From Oscillospiraceae bacterium (GTDB taxonomy: Bacteria > Bacillota > Clostridia > Oscillospirales > Oscillospiraceae), in assembly GCA_030625685.1 (NCBI GenBank), contig DAOUQJ010000002.1, positions 1 to 64,000 of the forward strand: DNA of 64,000 nt, in the 5' to 3' direction. The stretch's first letter is position 1. Every line of letters begins with the position of its first letter. The position numbers and the translations under genes were made by a program. This document shows, piece after piece, positions 27,587 through 37,147 of the stretch. Under the pieces are notes generated by a model. The model was given only the letters and a program-made list of their open reading frames with translations. It had not been told where the DNA came from and did no database searches.

Positions 27587-27620
27587 TAAAAAAAGAGCTG
27601 TCTTAAAAGACAGCTCTTTT
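27587..27620 (-). terminator. Terminator of putP
   Basis: A stem of about 14 bp (AAAAGAGCTGTCTT paired with AAGACAGCTCTTTT), small loop, and a T-run on the minus strand. It lies just after putP. Confidence 0.85.
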
Positions 27621-27631
27621 CGCTATGCACT

Positions 27632-29131
27632 TTAAATTTCACTAGTTTTGACAGAGTCAAATTCATCGTAAATTTCTTGAGATGGCTCTTTGGTCATGAG
27701 TGACACGACAACAATGGCAATGGTTGACAAGATAAGACCAGGCACAAGTTCATAAAGATTCAAAATAGAACCTGCAGAAACGTCCAATGCTGAACGCAAG
27801 CTATTCCAAATCATAACTGTTGCACCGCCAACCACCATACCAGCAATGGCGCCAACACGATTCATACGCTTCCAAAATAGCGACATGACAACAAGTGGCC
27901 CAAACACCGCGCCAAATCCTGCCCACGCATTGGAAACCAAGCCAAATACAGAGCTGTTTGGATCAAATGCAATGACAACTGCAATGATAGAAACTGCAAC
28001 AACTGTCAAACGGCCCACCCAAATTTGTTGAAGTTCAGTTGCCTTTTTATTGATGAATGCTTGATAAAAGTCGTTGGATACAGCAGATGCTGTCACCAAT
28101 AGTTGTGAGTCAGCAGTGCTCATTGCCGCTGCCAAAATGGACGCAAGCAAAATGCCAGCCATGAGTGGTGCAAAGGTGTCATTGATCATAAGCATGAACA
28201 CCGTCTCGGTATCTGCTAGGCCCCCACCATAATACACACGTCCTAATAGACCAACAAAGACAGCCGCAGCCAAAGTGATGACAACCCAAATCGTTGCAAT
28301 CACACGTGCACCTTTGATTTCTGATGAAGATTTAATTGCCATAAAACGAGTAATGATATGTGGCTGACCAAAATAGCCAAGCCCCCATGCAAGCGATGAC
28401 ACAATGACAATAAGAGACAACGAACCCCCACCCGTTGTGAAGAACATGCTCAAATAGTTTGCTTCTACCTCAGACATCGCTTTGACGCTTTCTCCAAGGC
28501 CACCCAAATCAGCAACATACATTGCAGGTACAATGAGCAGTGCAAAAAACATCAGGGTTCCTTGAATGGAGTCTGTTTTACAAACCGCTAAAAATCCACC
28601 CAGCAAGGTATACAGCACAATGACAAGCGCCCCAATGATGAGCGCCATATGATACTCAACGCCCAAAAGCAGGTTAAATAGTTTACCGCCTGCTGCAAAT
28701 TGTGCAGAAGTATACACTGTAAAGAAAATCACAATAAAGATTGCAGAAACCAATCTCAATAAGTGAGAATTATCTCTAAATCTATTTTCAAAAAAGTCTG
28801 ACAACGTCAATGAATCGCCCGAAATTTGCGTATATTGACGAAGGCGCTGAGCAACTAGTTTCCAGTTCGCATATGTACCCAACATAAGTCCAATGGCTAT
28901 CCAGCCCGCTTCAATACCAGATAGATATGCAGCGCCCGGCAAACCCATCAGTAGCCATCCGCTCATGTCAGACGCTTGCGCACTCAGTGCCCCTGTCCAT
29001 TTGCCGATCTTTCTGCCACCCAAAATGTAATCGCTTAAAGTTTCTGTCTTCTTAAAATAAAATAACCCAACAACAATCATAGCCAGCAAGTATACAATCA
29101 ATGCCAGCAATTTAATAAACTGCTCACTCAC
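27632..29131 (-). CDS. putP: Sodium/proline symporter
   Basis: A 499-residue sodium:solute symporter with 12-13 membrane helices. Diagnostic stretches: LGGRKIGKWTGALSAQASDMSGWLLMGLPG near helix 2 (sodium and proline site), LSDFFENRF, and GLGYFGQPHIITRFMAI. It imports proline with sodium, for osmoprotection or as a nutrient. It follows tRNA-Thr and is terminated at 27587. Confidence 0.93.
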   Translation of the reverse strand: MSEQFIKLLALIVYLLAMIVVGLFYFKKTETLSDYILGGRKIGKWTGALSAQASDMSGWLLMGLPGAAYLSGIEAGWIAIGLMLGTYANWKLVAQRLRQYTQISGDSLTLSDFFENRFRDNSHLLRLVSAIFIVIFFTVYTSAQFAAGGKLFNLLLGVEYHMALIIGALVIVLYTLLGGFLAVCKTDSIQGTLMFFALLIVPAMYVADLGGLGESVKAMSEVEANYLSMFFTTGGGSLSLIVIVSSLAWGLGYFGQPHIITRFMAIKSSSEIKGARVIATIWVVITLAAAVFVGLLGRVYYGGGLADTETVFMLMINDTFAPLMAGILLASILAAAMSTADSQLLVTASAVSNDFYQAFINKKATELQQIWVGRLTVVAVSIIAVVIAFDPNSSVFGLVSNAWAGFGAVFGPLVVMSLFWKRMNRVGAIAGMVVGGATVMIWNSLRSALDVSAGSILNLYELVPGLILSTIAIVVVSLMTKEPSQEIYDEFDSVKTSEI

Positions 29132-29256
29132 TACGAGTTCCTCCTACTTCTTCTCTCTTTTTGCACCTATTTCAGATGCCATCGTATGCTCTCTCCACTT
29201 TGGTCAAAAAAAGAAAAATGACAAACCAACTAGCAGTTCGTCAAATTTCCATAAAG

Positions 29257-29331
29257 TGGAGCTACTGGTGGGAATCGAACCCACAACCTCATCATTACGA
29301 GTGATGTGCTCTACCATTGAGCCACAGTAGC
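29257..29331 (-). tRNA. tRNA-Thr (anticodon CGT)
   Basis: On the minus strand a 7-bp acceptor stem (GCTACTG / CAGTAGC) closes a full cloverleaf. The anticodon stem CATCA/TGATG has the loop CTCGTAA, anticodon CGT, reading ACG. The T-loop is GTTCGATTC. The CCA end is encoded after the discriminator T. It lies upstream of putP. Confidence 0.95.
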
Positions 29332-29440
29332 ATTTTCTTCCATTCAACCAAAACATTCGGCACTATTTTAGCACAATAGCAACACATCGTCAATACACGA
29401 CTACGCTGTTTCCTCTGCTCTGTTGTTACGGTATTTTGGG

Positions 29441-29482
29441 TTATGCACATTATCCACATAGTTATCCACACTACGTGGATAA
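29441..29482. promoter_or_regulatory. Cluster of DnaA boxes
   Basis: Within 42 bp there are two perfect TTATCCACA boxes (29450-29458, 29462-29470), one TTATGCACA (29441-29449) and an opposing TTATCCACG (29474-29482). The last pair also forms an 8-bp inverted repeat around ACTAC, but no T-run follows, so it is not a terminator. The cluster lies just beyond the tsaD stop. It may bind DnaA as a titration or regulatory site. Confidence 0.7.
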
Positions 29483-29489
29483 TTGTTCA

Positions 29490-30500
29490 TTACCCTTTGC
29501 TAATGTCTCGATTGGCATAGGCATTCAAATCCCAATCTGCCACTTTATTTTCCAAATATTCATAATATGCTTGACTCCCCACCATCTGTGCATTGTCTCC
29601 ACAAAGCGACAGTGGGGGCAGATATAATGCTGTGTTTGATGCGTCACAAGCCTTAGTCAAGTCAGCACGAATGCGCGAATTGGCTGCCACACCGCCAACC
29701 ACAGCAACTTTTTGATATCCACAGCGCTCACTGGCCTTCATTACTCTCGGCACAAGCATATCACTCACCGCCCGAGATAAGGAAGCGGACAAATCTTCTA
29801 CTGGAATCTCTTCCTCTTTTTGTTGCATATTGTGAATCAAGTTGAGTGTCGCTGTTTTCAGTCCTGAAAAGGACAAATCCATCGGCGCATCTTTTATGTT
29901 CACCTGTGGCATAGGAAATCGACTGTCATCACCATTTTGTGATAAGCGATCAATCACAGGTCCACCTGGATAGCCAAGCCCCAAGACACGCGCCACTTTA
30001 TCAAAACACTCTCCACTGGCATCATCTCTCGTAGCGCCTAAGATTTCCATATCTACATAGCTTTTGACATCCACAATGAGAGAAGTTCCACCTGAAACAC
30101 ATAAGCAGACAAACGGTGGCTCTAACTGCGGATAAGCCAAATAGTTTGCCGCAATATGTCCACGCACGTGGTGGACAGGAATGAGAGGCACATCCAAAGC
30201 ATACGCCACCGCTTTGGCAAAATTCAAACCAACGAGCAAAGCTCCAATGAGTCCTGGTGCATAGCTGACTGCCACTGCATCAATCTCTGACTTTGAAAGA
30301 TTTGCATCCAATAACACCTGATCTGTCAGCTGAGTAATGACTTCTACGTGTTTTCTCGAAGCAATTTCAGGCACAACCCCACCATATATTTCGTGCATTT
30401 TCGCTTGCGATGCAACCAGTGCCGCAATTGTCTCACGCCCATCACGCACCAAAGCCACTGCCGTTTCATCGCAGGATGTTTCCACAGCAAGAATAATCAT
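29490..30500 (-). CDS. tsaD: tRNA N6-adenosine threonylcarbamoyltransferase
   Basis: A 336-residue ASKHA-fold enzyme that installs t6A37 in ANN-decoding tRNAs, together with TsaB and TsaE, which are not in this window. The metal-binding motif is HVRGHIAAN; the N-terminus ILAVETSCDETAVA and GVVPEIASRKH are classic, and VVGGVAANSRIR closes the nucleotide site. It follows rimI by 13 bp. The usual tsaB is not between rimI and polA. Confidence 0.97.
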   Translation of the reverse strand: MIILAVETSCDETAVALVRDGRETIAALVASQAKMHEIYGGVVPEIASRKHVEVITQLTDQVLLDANLSKSEIDAVAVSYAPGLIGALLVGLNFAKAVAYALDVPLIPVHHVRGHIAANYLAYPQLEPPFVCLCVSGGTSLIVDVKSYVDMEILGATRDDASGECFDKVARVLGLGYPGGPVIDRLSQNGDDSRFPMPQVNIKDAPMDLSFSGLKTATLNLIHNMQQKEEEIPVEDLSASLSRAVSDMLVPRVMKASERCGYQKVAVVGGVAANSRIRADLTKACDASNTALYLPPLSLCGDNAQMVGSQAYYEYLENKVADWDLNAYANRDISKG

Positions 30501-30513
30501 ATGTGCCCTCCTT

Positions 30514-30963
30514 CTAGTTCTCTTTGAATCGACGCGTCATCAGTAGCGCATCTTCTTTCGGCTTAGCATAATAATTTTTGCGTCTGCCCTCTTCCACAAA
30601 GCCCAAAGAAGAATACAGACCTATCCCAGCTTCATTCGAAGCACGCACTTCTAATGTTAAAAAAGACAGTTTTTCTTCTCCAAAACGGCAAAATGTTTCA
30701 ACGAGGCGTTTTGCAATTCCCTGTCTTTGATACTCCGTTTTCACTGCCACATTGTGAATATAGCCTTCATCCATCACCACATAAAGACCTGCATAGCCCA
30801 ATACCGTTCCCTCTTCGTCTTCCATAACAAGAAACGTGACATTGTCTTGATACAGAGCTTCGCCCAATACGCGCTCTGACCAAGGCATGGAAAAACTCTC
30901 TCGTTCGATTCTTGCAATCTGTTCAATGTGTGAACGATCCATCGGTACAATTTTTCTATCCAT
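30514..30963 (-). CDS. rimI: Ribosomal protein S18 alanine N-acetyltransferase-like GNAT
   Basis: A 149-residue GNAT acetyltransferase. The acetyl-CoA loop is EYQRQGIAKRL; the N-terminal HIEQIARIERESFSMPWSE and C-terminal LGFVEEGRRKNYY match RimI. The position next to tsaD is characteristic. It starts 2 bp after polA. Confidence 0.92.
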   Translation of the reverse strand: MDRKIVPMDRSHIEQIARIERESFSMPWSERVLGEALYQDNVTFLVMEDEEGTVLGYAGLYVVMDEGYIHNVAVKTEYQRQGIAKRLVETFCRFGEEKLSFLTLEVRASNEAGIGLYSSLGFVEEGRRKNYYAKPKEDALLMTRRFKEN

Positions 30964-30965
30964 AC

Positions 30966-33623
30966 TTAGCCCTTTGCCTCTCCCCAGTTTTGTCCCACAT
31001 TCGCTTCAGACAGCAATGGAACAGAGAGCTTTGCCACCGCTTGCATCTCTTCTGTCAACAGCTTTCTCACGATTTCTGCTTCCTCTATAGGGGCATCCAC
31101 GATGAGTTCATCGTGTACCTGCAACACAAGTTTCGCCTTTAGTCCTTCCACTCTCAAACGGTCATAGACACGAATCATCGCCAATTTCATCAGGTCTGCA
31201 CCCAAACCTTGAATCGGCATATTCAGCGCTACTCTTTCTCCAAATGCGCGCAAGTTATGGTTAGAAGATTTGAGTTCAGGAAGCCAGCGTCGTCTTCCCA
31301 TTTCTGTTTTAACATAACCATCTTGTTTCGCCTTCACGACTACATCATTCATATATTCCCGCACGCCATGGTACACTTCGAAATATTTTTTCATATATGC
31401 ACCCGCTTCTTTGCGCGTCACCCCAATGTCTTGCGCCAAAGAAAATTCTGAAATGCCATATACGATTCCAAAATTGACAGCCTTTGCTTGATACCGCATT
31501 TGGTCAGTCACTTCATCAAGTGACACAGAAAACACCTGTGCAGCCGTAGTTTTGTGGATGTCTTGTCCCTCATTAAAGGCGCGTATCATATCTTCATCTT
31601 TGGCAATGTGGGCAAGCAAACGCAATTCAATTTGTGAATAGTCTGCATCCACCAGCACGTTGCCCTCTGAGGCAACAAACATGGTACGAATTTTTGCACC
31701 CTGCGCGGTGCGAACTGGAATATTTTGCAGGTTCGGTTCAGTTGAAGACAAGCGTCCTGTCGCTGTCACCATATTTTGAAATGAGGTGTGAATGCGCCCA
31801 TCTTCTGCAATCACTTTGGCAAGACCTTCTACATAAGTAGAATTAAGTTTCGTCAGTTTCCGATACTCCATCATCGCATCAATGATAGGGTGCATGCCTT
31901 GCAAACGCTCGAGCACTTCTACACTTGTGGAGTAGCCCGTTTTCGTCTTTTTGATCACTGGCATTTGCAATTTTTCAAACAAAATAACACCAAGTTGTTG
32001 TGTGGAATTGAGGTTAAACTTCTCTCCTGCTAAGTCATAAATGAGTGAGGTGAGTTCCTCAATTTTCTCTTTCAATCCCACTCCATATGTTTTGAGCGCC
32101 TCTTTGTCTATGCGAAAGCCCACATGTTCCATATTGGCAAGCACAGCGCACAGTGGCAACTCTACGGTTTCATAAAGAGACATCATCGAAAGTGCTTCTA
32201 ACCGTTCTTTGAGCAAGAAATATAGTTTTTCTATCTTCATACAATCTTTTGAAATGGCACTCATTGCCTCATCACGCTGTATGGATAGTGGCGAAAAGAT
32301 TGCCTCTTTAGTATAATCCACTTTTGCTGTATTTTCGCTGCTATCTTGCGGAAAATACGTAGAAAACACTCTCTCAAGTGCATAACTGCCATCGGTTGGC
32401 GCAAGTAAATAAGCAGCAACGGCAGTGTCAAATAAAAAGCCTTCCGTTTGAAGCCCTTGCTCCAATAAGATGTGCATCATCTCTTTTGCATCATGAGCGA
32501 TTTTGTTAACTTCATCTGAAAAGAGTACCTTCAAGGCATTTGCAAATCCTTCTAGCTGATTCTCCAGTAAAACAGCAACCATGTTTTCACATTTTACCGC
32601 AACCCCATTCATTTGGGGAAGGATAATGACGGACACAAACTGCGCCGCTTTCCAATCGCTCGTGATTTTCTCTAGCGTTTCTTTGTCTGTTACCTCCACA
32701 GTTTCTATCTCGCTTTGCTCTAGCGTTTCTGTGGCGGGTTTGTCTCCTTGTGGTGCATGAAGACCCATTTGTTCTATCATTTTATGAAAATCAAGTTCTA
32801 AAAAGAGCTGATAAAGAGCTGACTGATTGACCGGTTTTCGTAGCATTTGGCTTGGTTCAAAGTCAAAAGGGGCATCGGTGCATATCGTTGCCAACTCATG
32901 AGACATCAATGCACTTTCTTTATCGTCTTTGAGTTTTTTTCTCACCGAATCTTTGATCTCAATCTCATCCAAATTTGCGTAAATATGTTCCACCGTTTGA
33001 TACGCCTGCACCAAACTGGTCGCAGTTTTTTCTCCAACACCTTTGACACCTGGGATATTGTCAGAGCTATCTCCCATGAGTGCTTTGAGCTCAACAATTC
33101 CCTTTGGTAGAAAGCCATATTCCTCTTGAAAGCGGTCTTCATCCATTTCTTTTGTCGTTGTTTTTCCCATGCGACTTGTCACCAAATACACATGCGTTTT
33201 TTCATTGATGAGCTGAAGAGCATCTTTGTCTCCCGTTGCAATAACCGTGCGGTATCCCGTTTCTTCTGACATGCGGGCCATACTGCCCAGCAAATCATCT
33301 GCCTCCCAACCAGGAAGTTCAAAACACGGCACATTCATTGCGCGAAGCACCTCTTTAAGTTTAGGAATTTGCACACTAAGTTCCTCTGGCATGGCTTTGC
33401 GGTGCGCTTTATATCCATCGTATTTTTTATGACGAAATGTTTTTTCTTTCAAATCAAACGCAACCGCCACAGCATCTGGCGCCACTTCATCAATCATACG
33501 CTGCATAATCATCAAAAATCCATAGATTGCATTGGTGGGAAACCCCTCTCGATTTGTCAACGTGCGAATACCATAAAAGGCACGATTGACTATGGAATTG
33601 CCATCAATTGCGAGTAATTTCAT
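30966..33623 (-). CDS. polA: DNA polymerase I
   Basis: An 885-residue enzyme: N-terminal 5'-3' flap exonuclease (1 to about 290; GDSSDNIPGVKGVGEKTA), a degenerate 3'-5' exonuclease-like domain (about 300-480) without the DxE catalytic pair, and the family A polymerase domain with DADYSQIELRLLAHI (motif A), RYQAKAVNFGIVYG (motif B) and LQVHDELI (motif C). Loss of proofreading residues is usual in Bacillota polA. First gene of the polA-rimI-tsaD group. Confidence 0.97.
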   Translation of the reverse strand: MKLLAIDGNSIVNRAFYGIRTLTNREGFPTNAIYGFLMIMQRMIDEVAPDAVAVAFDLKEKTFRHKKYDGYKAHRKAMPEELSVQIPKLKEVLRAMNVPCFELPGWEADDLLGSMARMSEETGYRTVIATGDKDALQLINEKTHVYLVTSRMGKTTTKEMDEDRFQEEYGFLPKGIVELKALMGDSSDNIPGVKGVGEKTATSLVQAYQTVEHIYANLDEIEIKDSVRKKLKDDKESALMSHELATICTDAPFDFEPSQMLRKPVNQSALYQLFLELDFHKMIEQMGLHAPQGDKPATETLEQSEIETVEVTDKETLEKITSDWKAAQFVSVIILPQMNGVAVKCENMVAVLLENQLEGFANALKVLFSDEVNKIAHDAKEMMHILLEQGLQTEGFLFDTAVAAYLLAPTDGSYALERVFSTYFPQDSSENTAKVDYTKEAIFSPLSIQRDEAMSAISKDCMKIEKLYFLLKERLEALSMMSLYETVELPLCAVLANMEHVGFRIDKEALKTYGVGLKEKIEELTSLIYDLAGEKFNLNSTQQLGVILFEKLQMPVIKKTKTGYSTSVEVLERLQGMHPIIDAMMEYRKLTKLNSTYVEGLAKVIAEDGRIHTSFQNMVTATGRLSSTEPNLQNIPVRTAQGAKIRTMFVASEGNVLVDADYSQIELRLLAHIAKDEDMIRAFNEGQDIHKTTAAQVFSVSLDEVTDQMRYQAKAVNFGIVYGISEFSLAQDIGVTRKEAGAYMKKYFEVYHGVREYMNDVVVKAKQDGYVKTEMGRRRWLPELKSSNHNLRAFGERVALNMPIQGLGADLMKLAMIRVYDRLRVEGLKAKLVLQVHDELIVDAPIEEAEIVRKLLTEEMQAVAKLSVPLLSEANVGQNWGEAKG

Positions 33624-33736
33624 CTGCTCTCCTCCTGTTTTTCATCGATTCCAAAGCAAAATTTCATACACTCTATCATAGCATAAGAGCTTCAAAAAAC
33701 AAAGCACCAAAACCACAACACCTCTCAATTGCATAT

Positions 33737-33773
33737 AAAAAAGCACATTGGCTAAATCTTCAATGTGCTTTTT
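33737..33773 (-). terminator. Terminator of the diguanylate cyclase gene
   Basis: A 13-bp inverted repeat (AAAAAGCACATTG / CAATGTGCTTTTT) with a 10-nt loop; the minus strand continues in T. It lies 17 bp after the stop of the GGDEF gene. Confidence 0.85.
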
Positions 33774-33789
33774 GAACGCCCTATCAAAT

Positions 33790-34983
33790 TTAATTTTCTT
33801 TAGGAGAGGTATTTTCCACTGCATGTGGGGTAGATGACTCTTTCCTCTCAACGATTTCTTCGTAAACACAGATTAAATTTCTCATTCGTTTGGCAGCATA
33901 CAAAGCAGTGTCTGTATTTTTCAGCAATTGCGTCGCTGACATGCCTTTTTGATAGCTTGCAATACCAATGCTCGTTGTCATTGCAAGCTCCTCAACATAA
34001 ATGGCACTTGACTCCAACTCCATCTGAATTTGATAACAAATTGATTTGATTTCTTCCGTGTCTTTATTTTTGAATAATAGACAAAATTCATCTCCACCAA
34101 AACGATATGCCCACACATTGCTGACACTATTCTTTTTCAATATTTTTGCAAACTCTCTTAGTGCCTTATCTCCTTCATCATGTCCCATTGTATCGTTCAG
34201 TGTTTTAAAATGATCCAAATCCAGCATAGCAAACGCGTACGTGCTGTCTGTTTCATCTGCCATCATATGGTCTAGAGCATTTCTAAGTGCAGTTCTATTG
34301 AATATTCGCGTTAGTTCATCCGTGATGAGCTTCTGCTTCATATGTGCACGTTGGATTTCTTTTTTTACAGTGGCATTGTTCTTCTCTTTTTCAAAATAAA
34401 TAACTATGATACATGCAATGTAAAAACAAAACATAATGAATATGGAAAGACCAAAATTCATTGAACCTAGAACCGTTCCAAATGGCTCAATCTTATCTGA
34501 GTCCCACTTTACAAACACCTGTGAAGATACTTTCGCAACCATACTAACTATAGAAATCACCGTAGTCAATTTATAATCATTGTAAATAACCGTTAACAAA
34601 ATCGGTATGGTAAAAATCATATACAGTGAATCAAATATAATATGTACGCTATAAAACACAAAGCTAACGCCCACAAGCAAAAGAGAAATCACATAACTTT
34701 TAAGCTGTATACTAAAATTCAAGCGCATAATAATCTTTCCAATAAGAACCAAACAAAGATTAATCATCAATGGTATTAGCATATATTTGGCAAAATATAT
34801 GCTAAATGAAATAATTACATCCGCTTCTCTATATATAATTAAAGCCAAAACAAACTCAATAATTAACCCAAATAACACAAACCCCACAAAAGTTTGATAG
34901 TGCAAGTTGAGCCATTTTTGATCAATTTTCTTAAATTCAGTTCTGATTTCAGAAAGCAAAGTTGATTTAGATTTCGTTACCAT
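33790..34983 (-). CDS. Membrane-bound diguanylate cyclase (GGDEF)
   Basis: A 397-residue protein with about six membrane helices (about 28-200) and a C-terminal GGDEF domain (about 230-380). The active-site motif GGDEF is intact at 296-300, as are DELTRIFNRTAL and DLDHFKTLNDTMGHDEGDKAL, so it should make cyclic di-GMP from two GTP. The inhibitory RxxD motif five residues before the GGDEF loop is absent (VSNV there), so product feedback is probably missing. The membrane part resembles no sensor domain I can name. A SARP-type regulator lies upstream on the same strand, 203 bp away. Confidence 0.9.
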   Translation of the reverse strand: MVTKSKSTLLSEIRTEFKKIDQKWLNLHYQTFVGFVLFGLIIEFVLALIIYREADVIISFSIYFAKYMLIPLMINLCLVLIGKIIMRLNFSIQLKSYVISLLLVGVSFVFYSVHIIFDSLYMIFTIPILLTVIYNDYKLTTVISIVSMVAKVSSQVFVKWDSDKIEPFGTVLGSMNFGLSIFIMFCFYIACIIVIYFEKEKNNATVKKEIQRAHMKQKLITDELTRIFNRTALRNALDHMMADETDSTYAFAMLDLDHFKTLNDTMGHDEGDKALREFAKILKKNSVSNVWAYRFGGDEFCLLFKNKDTEEIKSICYQIQMELESSAIYVEELAMTTSIGIASYQKGMSATQLLKNTDTALYAAKRMRNLICVYEEIVERKESSTPHAVENTSPKEN

Positions 34984-35186
34984 ATAGCATTTCCTTATTA
35001 TAGCTTTTCAGTCTTACATTACATGTTAACACAAATATTATACAAATCCAATTGTTTCTTTTTGACTGTTGTCTTCACATGAAGAAAGCATGCATATCAC
35101 AAAAAAGCCTTTATAGTGCGCGTTCAAAAAGCAATCAACACTTGCATTTTCAGGATTGGTTTATGGTTTCTTCTAATTGCACTATC

Positions 35187-36431
35187 TCACACTTCGTCCA
35201 AATCTTCACCAGCAGAAAGTGCCTTGCATTGTGTGGAAAATTCAATTCCTGATGTCTTCCACTCCTGCTCTAGGCTTCTTTTGACGCGATTCACAATTCT
35301 GTTCACATTATCTTCAGACAAATCGGCAAGCAGCATCAAAAACTGATTTTTGCTAAACCGAGAAACAATATCTACCCTTCGCAAAGAGTGGCAAATACAA
35401 GCACTAATATGTTCCCAATCTTCCAGCGTAATCTCAACCGCAATTGACATCGTTTCAACCGTCAATAGCACCATATAGAAATTTGAATTGCTGCGATACA
35501 GTGTTCTTTTAAGCATTCGATAAATCATCTTGAACACATCATAATTGCAAACAAAAGCACCTTCTATGCGCTCTTTCTCCAGCAAATCTTGTTCAATGTT
35601 ACTGATATGTTTTTCAAATGCCAATTCTCGCTGCATCATTTCCTTATAGATATCCCCAATCTCTTGGGCTGGTTTAATGCCTAAACGGTCGCGAAACAAC
35701 TCACTCACATCGTTATAATGCTCTAACGCTTTTTGAGGTTGATTTTCCTTAGAGAGCACCCTCATAAGTATCTTGTGATTTTTTTCCACATGAGGGTTTA
35801 TCAAAATGGCTTTTCGACAAATCCATTCTGCTTCTTCATATTGCTCGCTTTCCATCAACTGTTTGCACAACTGTTGTACCATTTCCATGTACATACGCTG
35901 ATAATAGGCTTCAAACGGCATCACCCACTCTCTGTGAGGGGATTTTGACAGAAAATTGCCTTTATACAGCGCAACTGCTTTGGAAAAGAACTTTATTTTC
36001 TCCTCTTTAGCAATATCCTCTCGCATGGCTTGTTTGTAATACCCTTCGAAAATATCAACATCAAACACACAAGGCGCCTCAATATCCCAGGCATACACTC
36101 CATGTCGGTTGACAATATAATTACAAGGAAGCACCAAGTTTTTTTGAATACTTCCTCTGAGTCGATACGCTAAATTTTTCAAAGTATTCGATGGATCTTC
36201 TAACTGGTCTTCACCCCAAAGCGCCTCAATGAGCTTCCCTGTTGAAATCTCTTTGTTGCGATTGATGACGACATATTCAAGTAAATCCCAAAGTTGTTGG
36301 ATTTGTACGTGTTCTCTAGAGAGCACCTTTCCGTTGTATTGCAGAACAAAATCACCCAACAATTGCACATAAAGCACATCGCTTTTGGATAGAAATTCAT
36401 CCTTTGGCACAGTCAAATCATGTTCGCTCAA
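35187..36431 (-). CDS. SARP/BTAD transcriptional regulator with C-terminal degenerate GGDEF domain
   Basis: A 414-residue regulator. Residues 15-105 form an OmpR-like winged helix (LLGDFVLQYNGKVLSRE; QIQQLWDLLEYVV; LIEALWGED), and about 110-260 a helical bacterial transcriptional activation domain of TPR-like repeats. From about 275 to 400 the sequence fits a GGDEF fold in which the GGDEF loop is SKNQF (360-364), so it cannot be a cyclase. The RxxD of the I-site is kept (R351, D354), five residues before the loop as in PleD. I infer that this domain may bind c-di-GMP and control the DNA-binding half. The neighbour is an active-looking cyclase. Confidence 0.82.
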   Translation of the reverse strand: MSEHDLTVPKDEFLSKSDVLYVQLLGDFVLQYNGKVLSREHVQIQQLWDLLEYVVINRNKEISTGKLIEALWGEDQLEDPSNTLKNLAYRLRGSIQKNLVLPCNYIVNRHGVYAWDIEAPCVFDVDIFEGYYKQAMREDIAKEEKIKFFSKAVALYKGNFLSKSPHREWVMPFEAYYQRMYMEMVQQLCKQLMESEQYEEAEWICRKAILINPHVEKNHKILMRVLSKENQPQKALEHYNDVSELFRDRLGIKPAQEIGDIYKEMMQRELAFEKHISNIEQDLLEKERIEGAFVCNYDVFKMIYRMLKRTLYRSNSNFYMVLLTVETMSIAVEITLEDWEHISACICHSLRRVDIVSRFSKNQFLMLLADLSEDNVNRIVNRVKRSLEQEWKTSGIEFSTQCKALSAGEDLDEV

Positions 36432-37147
36432 TTCGATACCCTCCCTTTTTTACCATATTTAAATAAATACTATTCTCAAACGCAAATCAAATTTTCATCT
36501 CATGTTAAAAAATTCTCAACTATCTTTCTAGCAGAACCGTCATATAAACAAGAATCACACAAAACGTCACAGACCTAGGGTTCTTTATACAATTATATTA
36601 AGCTGAGCGATATTTAAGTATCAATCAAACTGGAATAACGCATACCCTTGAATCAACGCTTTCTTTCCGCAAAGCCTCTTCCAGAATTAGTTCTCTTATA
36701 CTCTTTATTACAACTTTTGGGAAATTTGAAACAGTCTTTTTAAAATCTTAAAAATTATCAACACTTTGTCGCTCGTATTTGAGCTTCCCTTTTGAAAAAA
36801 GCCTTCTACATAATTTACACTATTTACATTCATTTCAATTAGTACTATACAAACGATGAGAAAAACTGCTGTTTGCTGTCATTGTCTTGTTTTAGCTTTC
36901 ATCTTAGAAGTATTGTGTGAATTTTTTTTCATGCGCCATATGTTAATTGAAGCCAAATATCTTTTTGAATATAGTTATTTCCATACGATTCTCCATTTAT
37001 TGGTAATTAGTTACATTTTTTATCTTGATTTGAATAAAATTATGTATCTATTGTATATTTCGATTGGTTTCGACAGACGACTTCTGTAAAATCTAATTAA
37101 CCCAAGCAAGAAGAATCATACAATTGGATTGTGAAAGGAGCATACAT
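36432..37147. other. Long intergenic region
   Basis: About 700 AT-rich bases between the SARP gene (leftward) and the 57-aa ORF (rightward). An open frame at 36856-37089 (77 codons, hydrophobic) has no ribosome binding site and is probably chance. CTGGAA (about 36630) and TTCCAG (about 36679) could close a weak structure containing CGCAAAGCC, but no known RNA motif is complete. It presumably carries the two divergent promoters. Confidence 0.4.

Noticed and set aside
29462-29482. Inverted repeat after tsaD as terminator
   Set aside because: The 8-bp stem has no T-run on the minus strand; the repeats are better explained as opposed DnaA boxes.
36625-36685. CGCAAAGCC with flanking CTGGAA/TTCCAG, recalling a c-di-GMP-I riboswitch
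   Set aside because: The GGCAAACC, GAAA tetraloop and GGTAGG parts of the class are not there, and no switch-controlled gene follows closely.
36856-37089. 77-codon hydrophobic open frame on the plus strand
   Set aside because: No ribosome binding site, AT-rich low-complexity composition and no recognisable family; probably chance.
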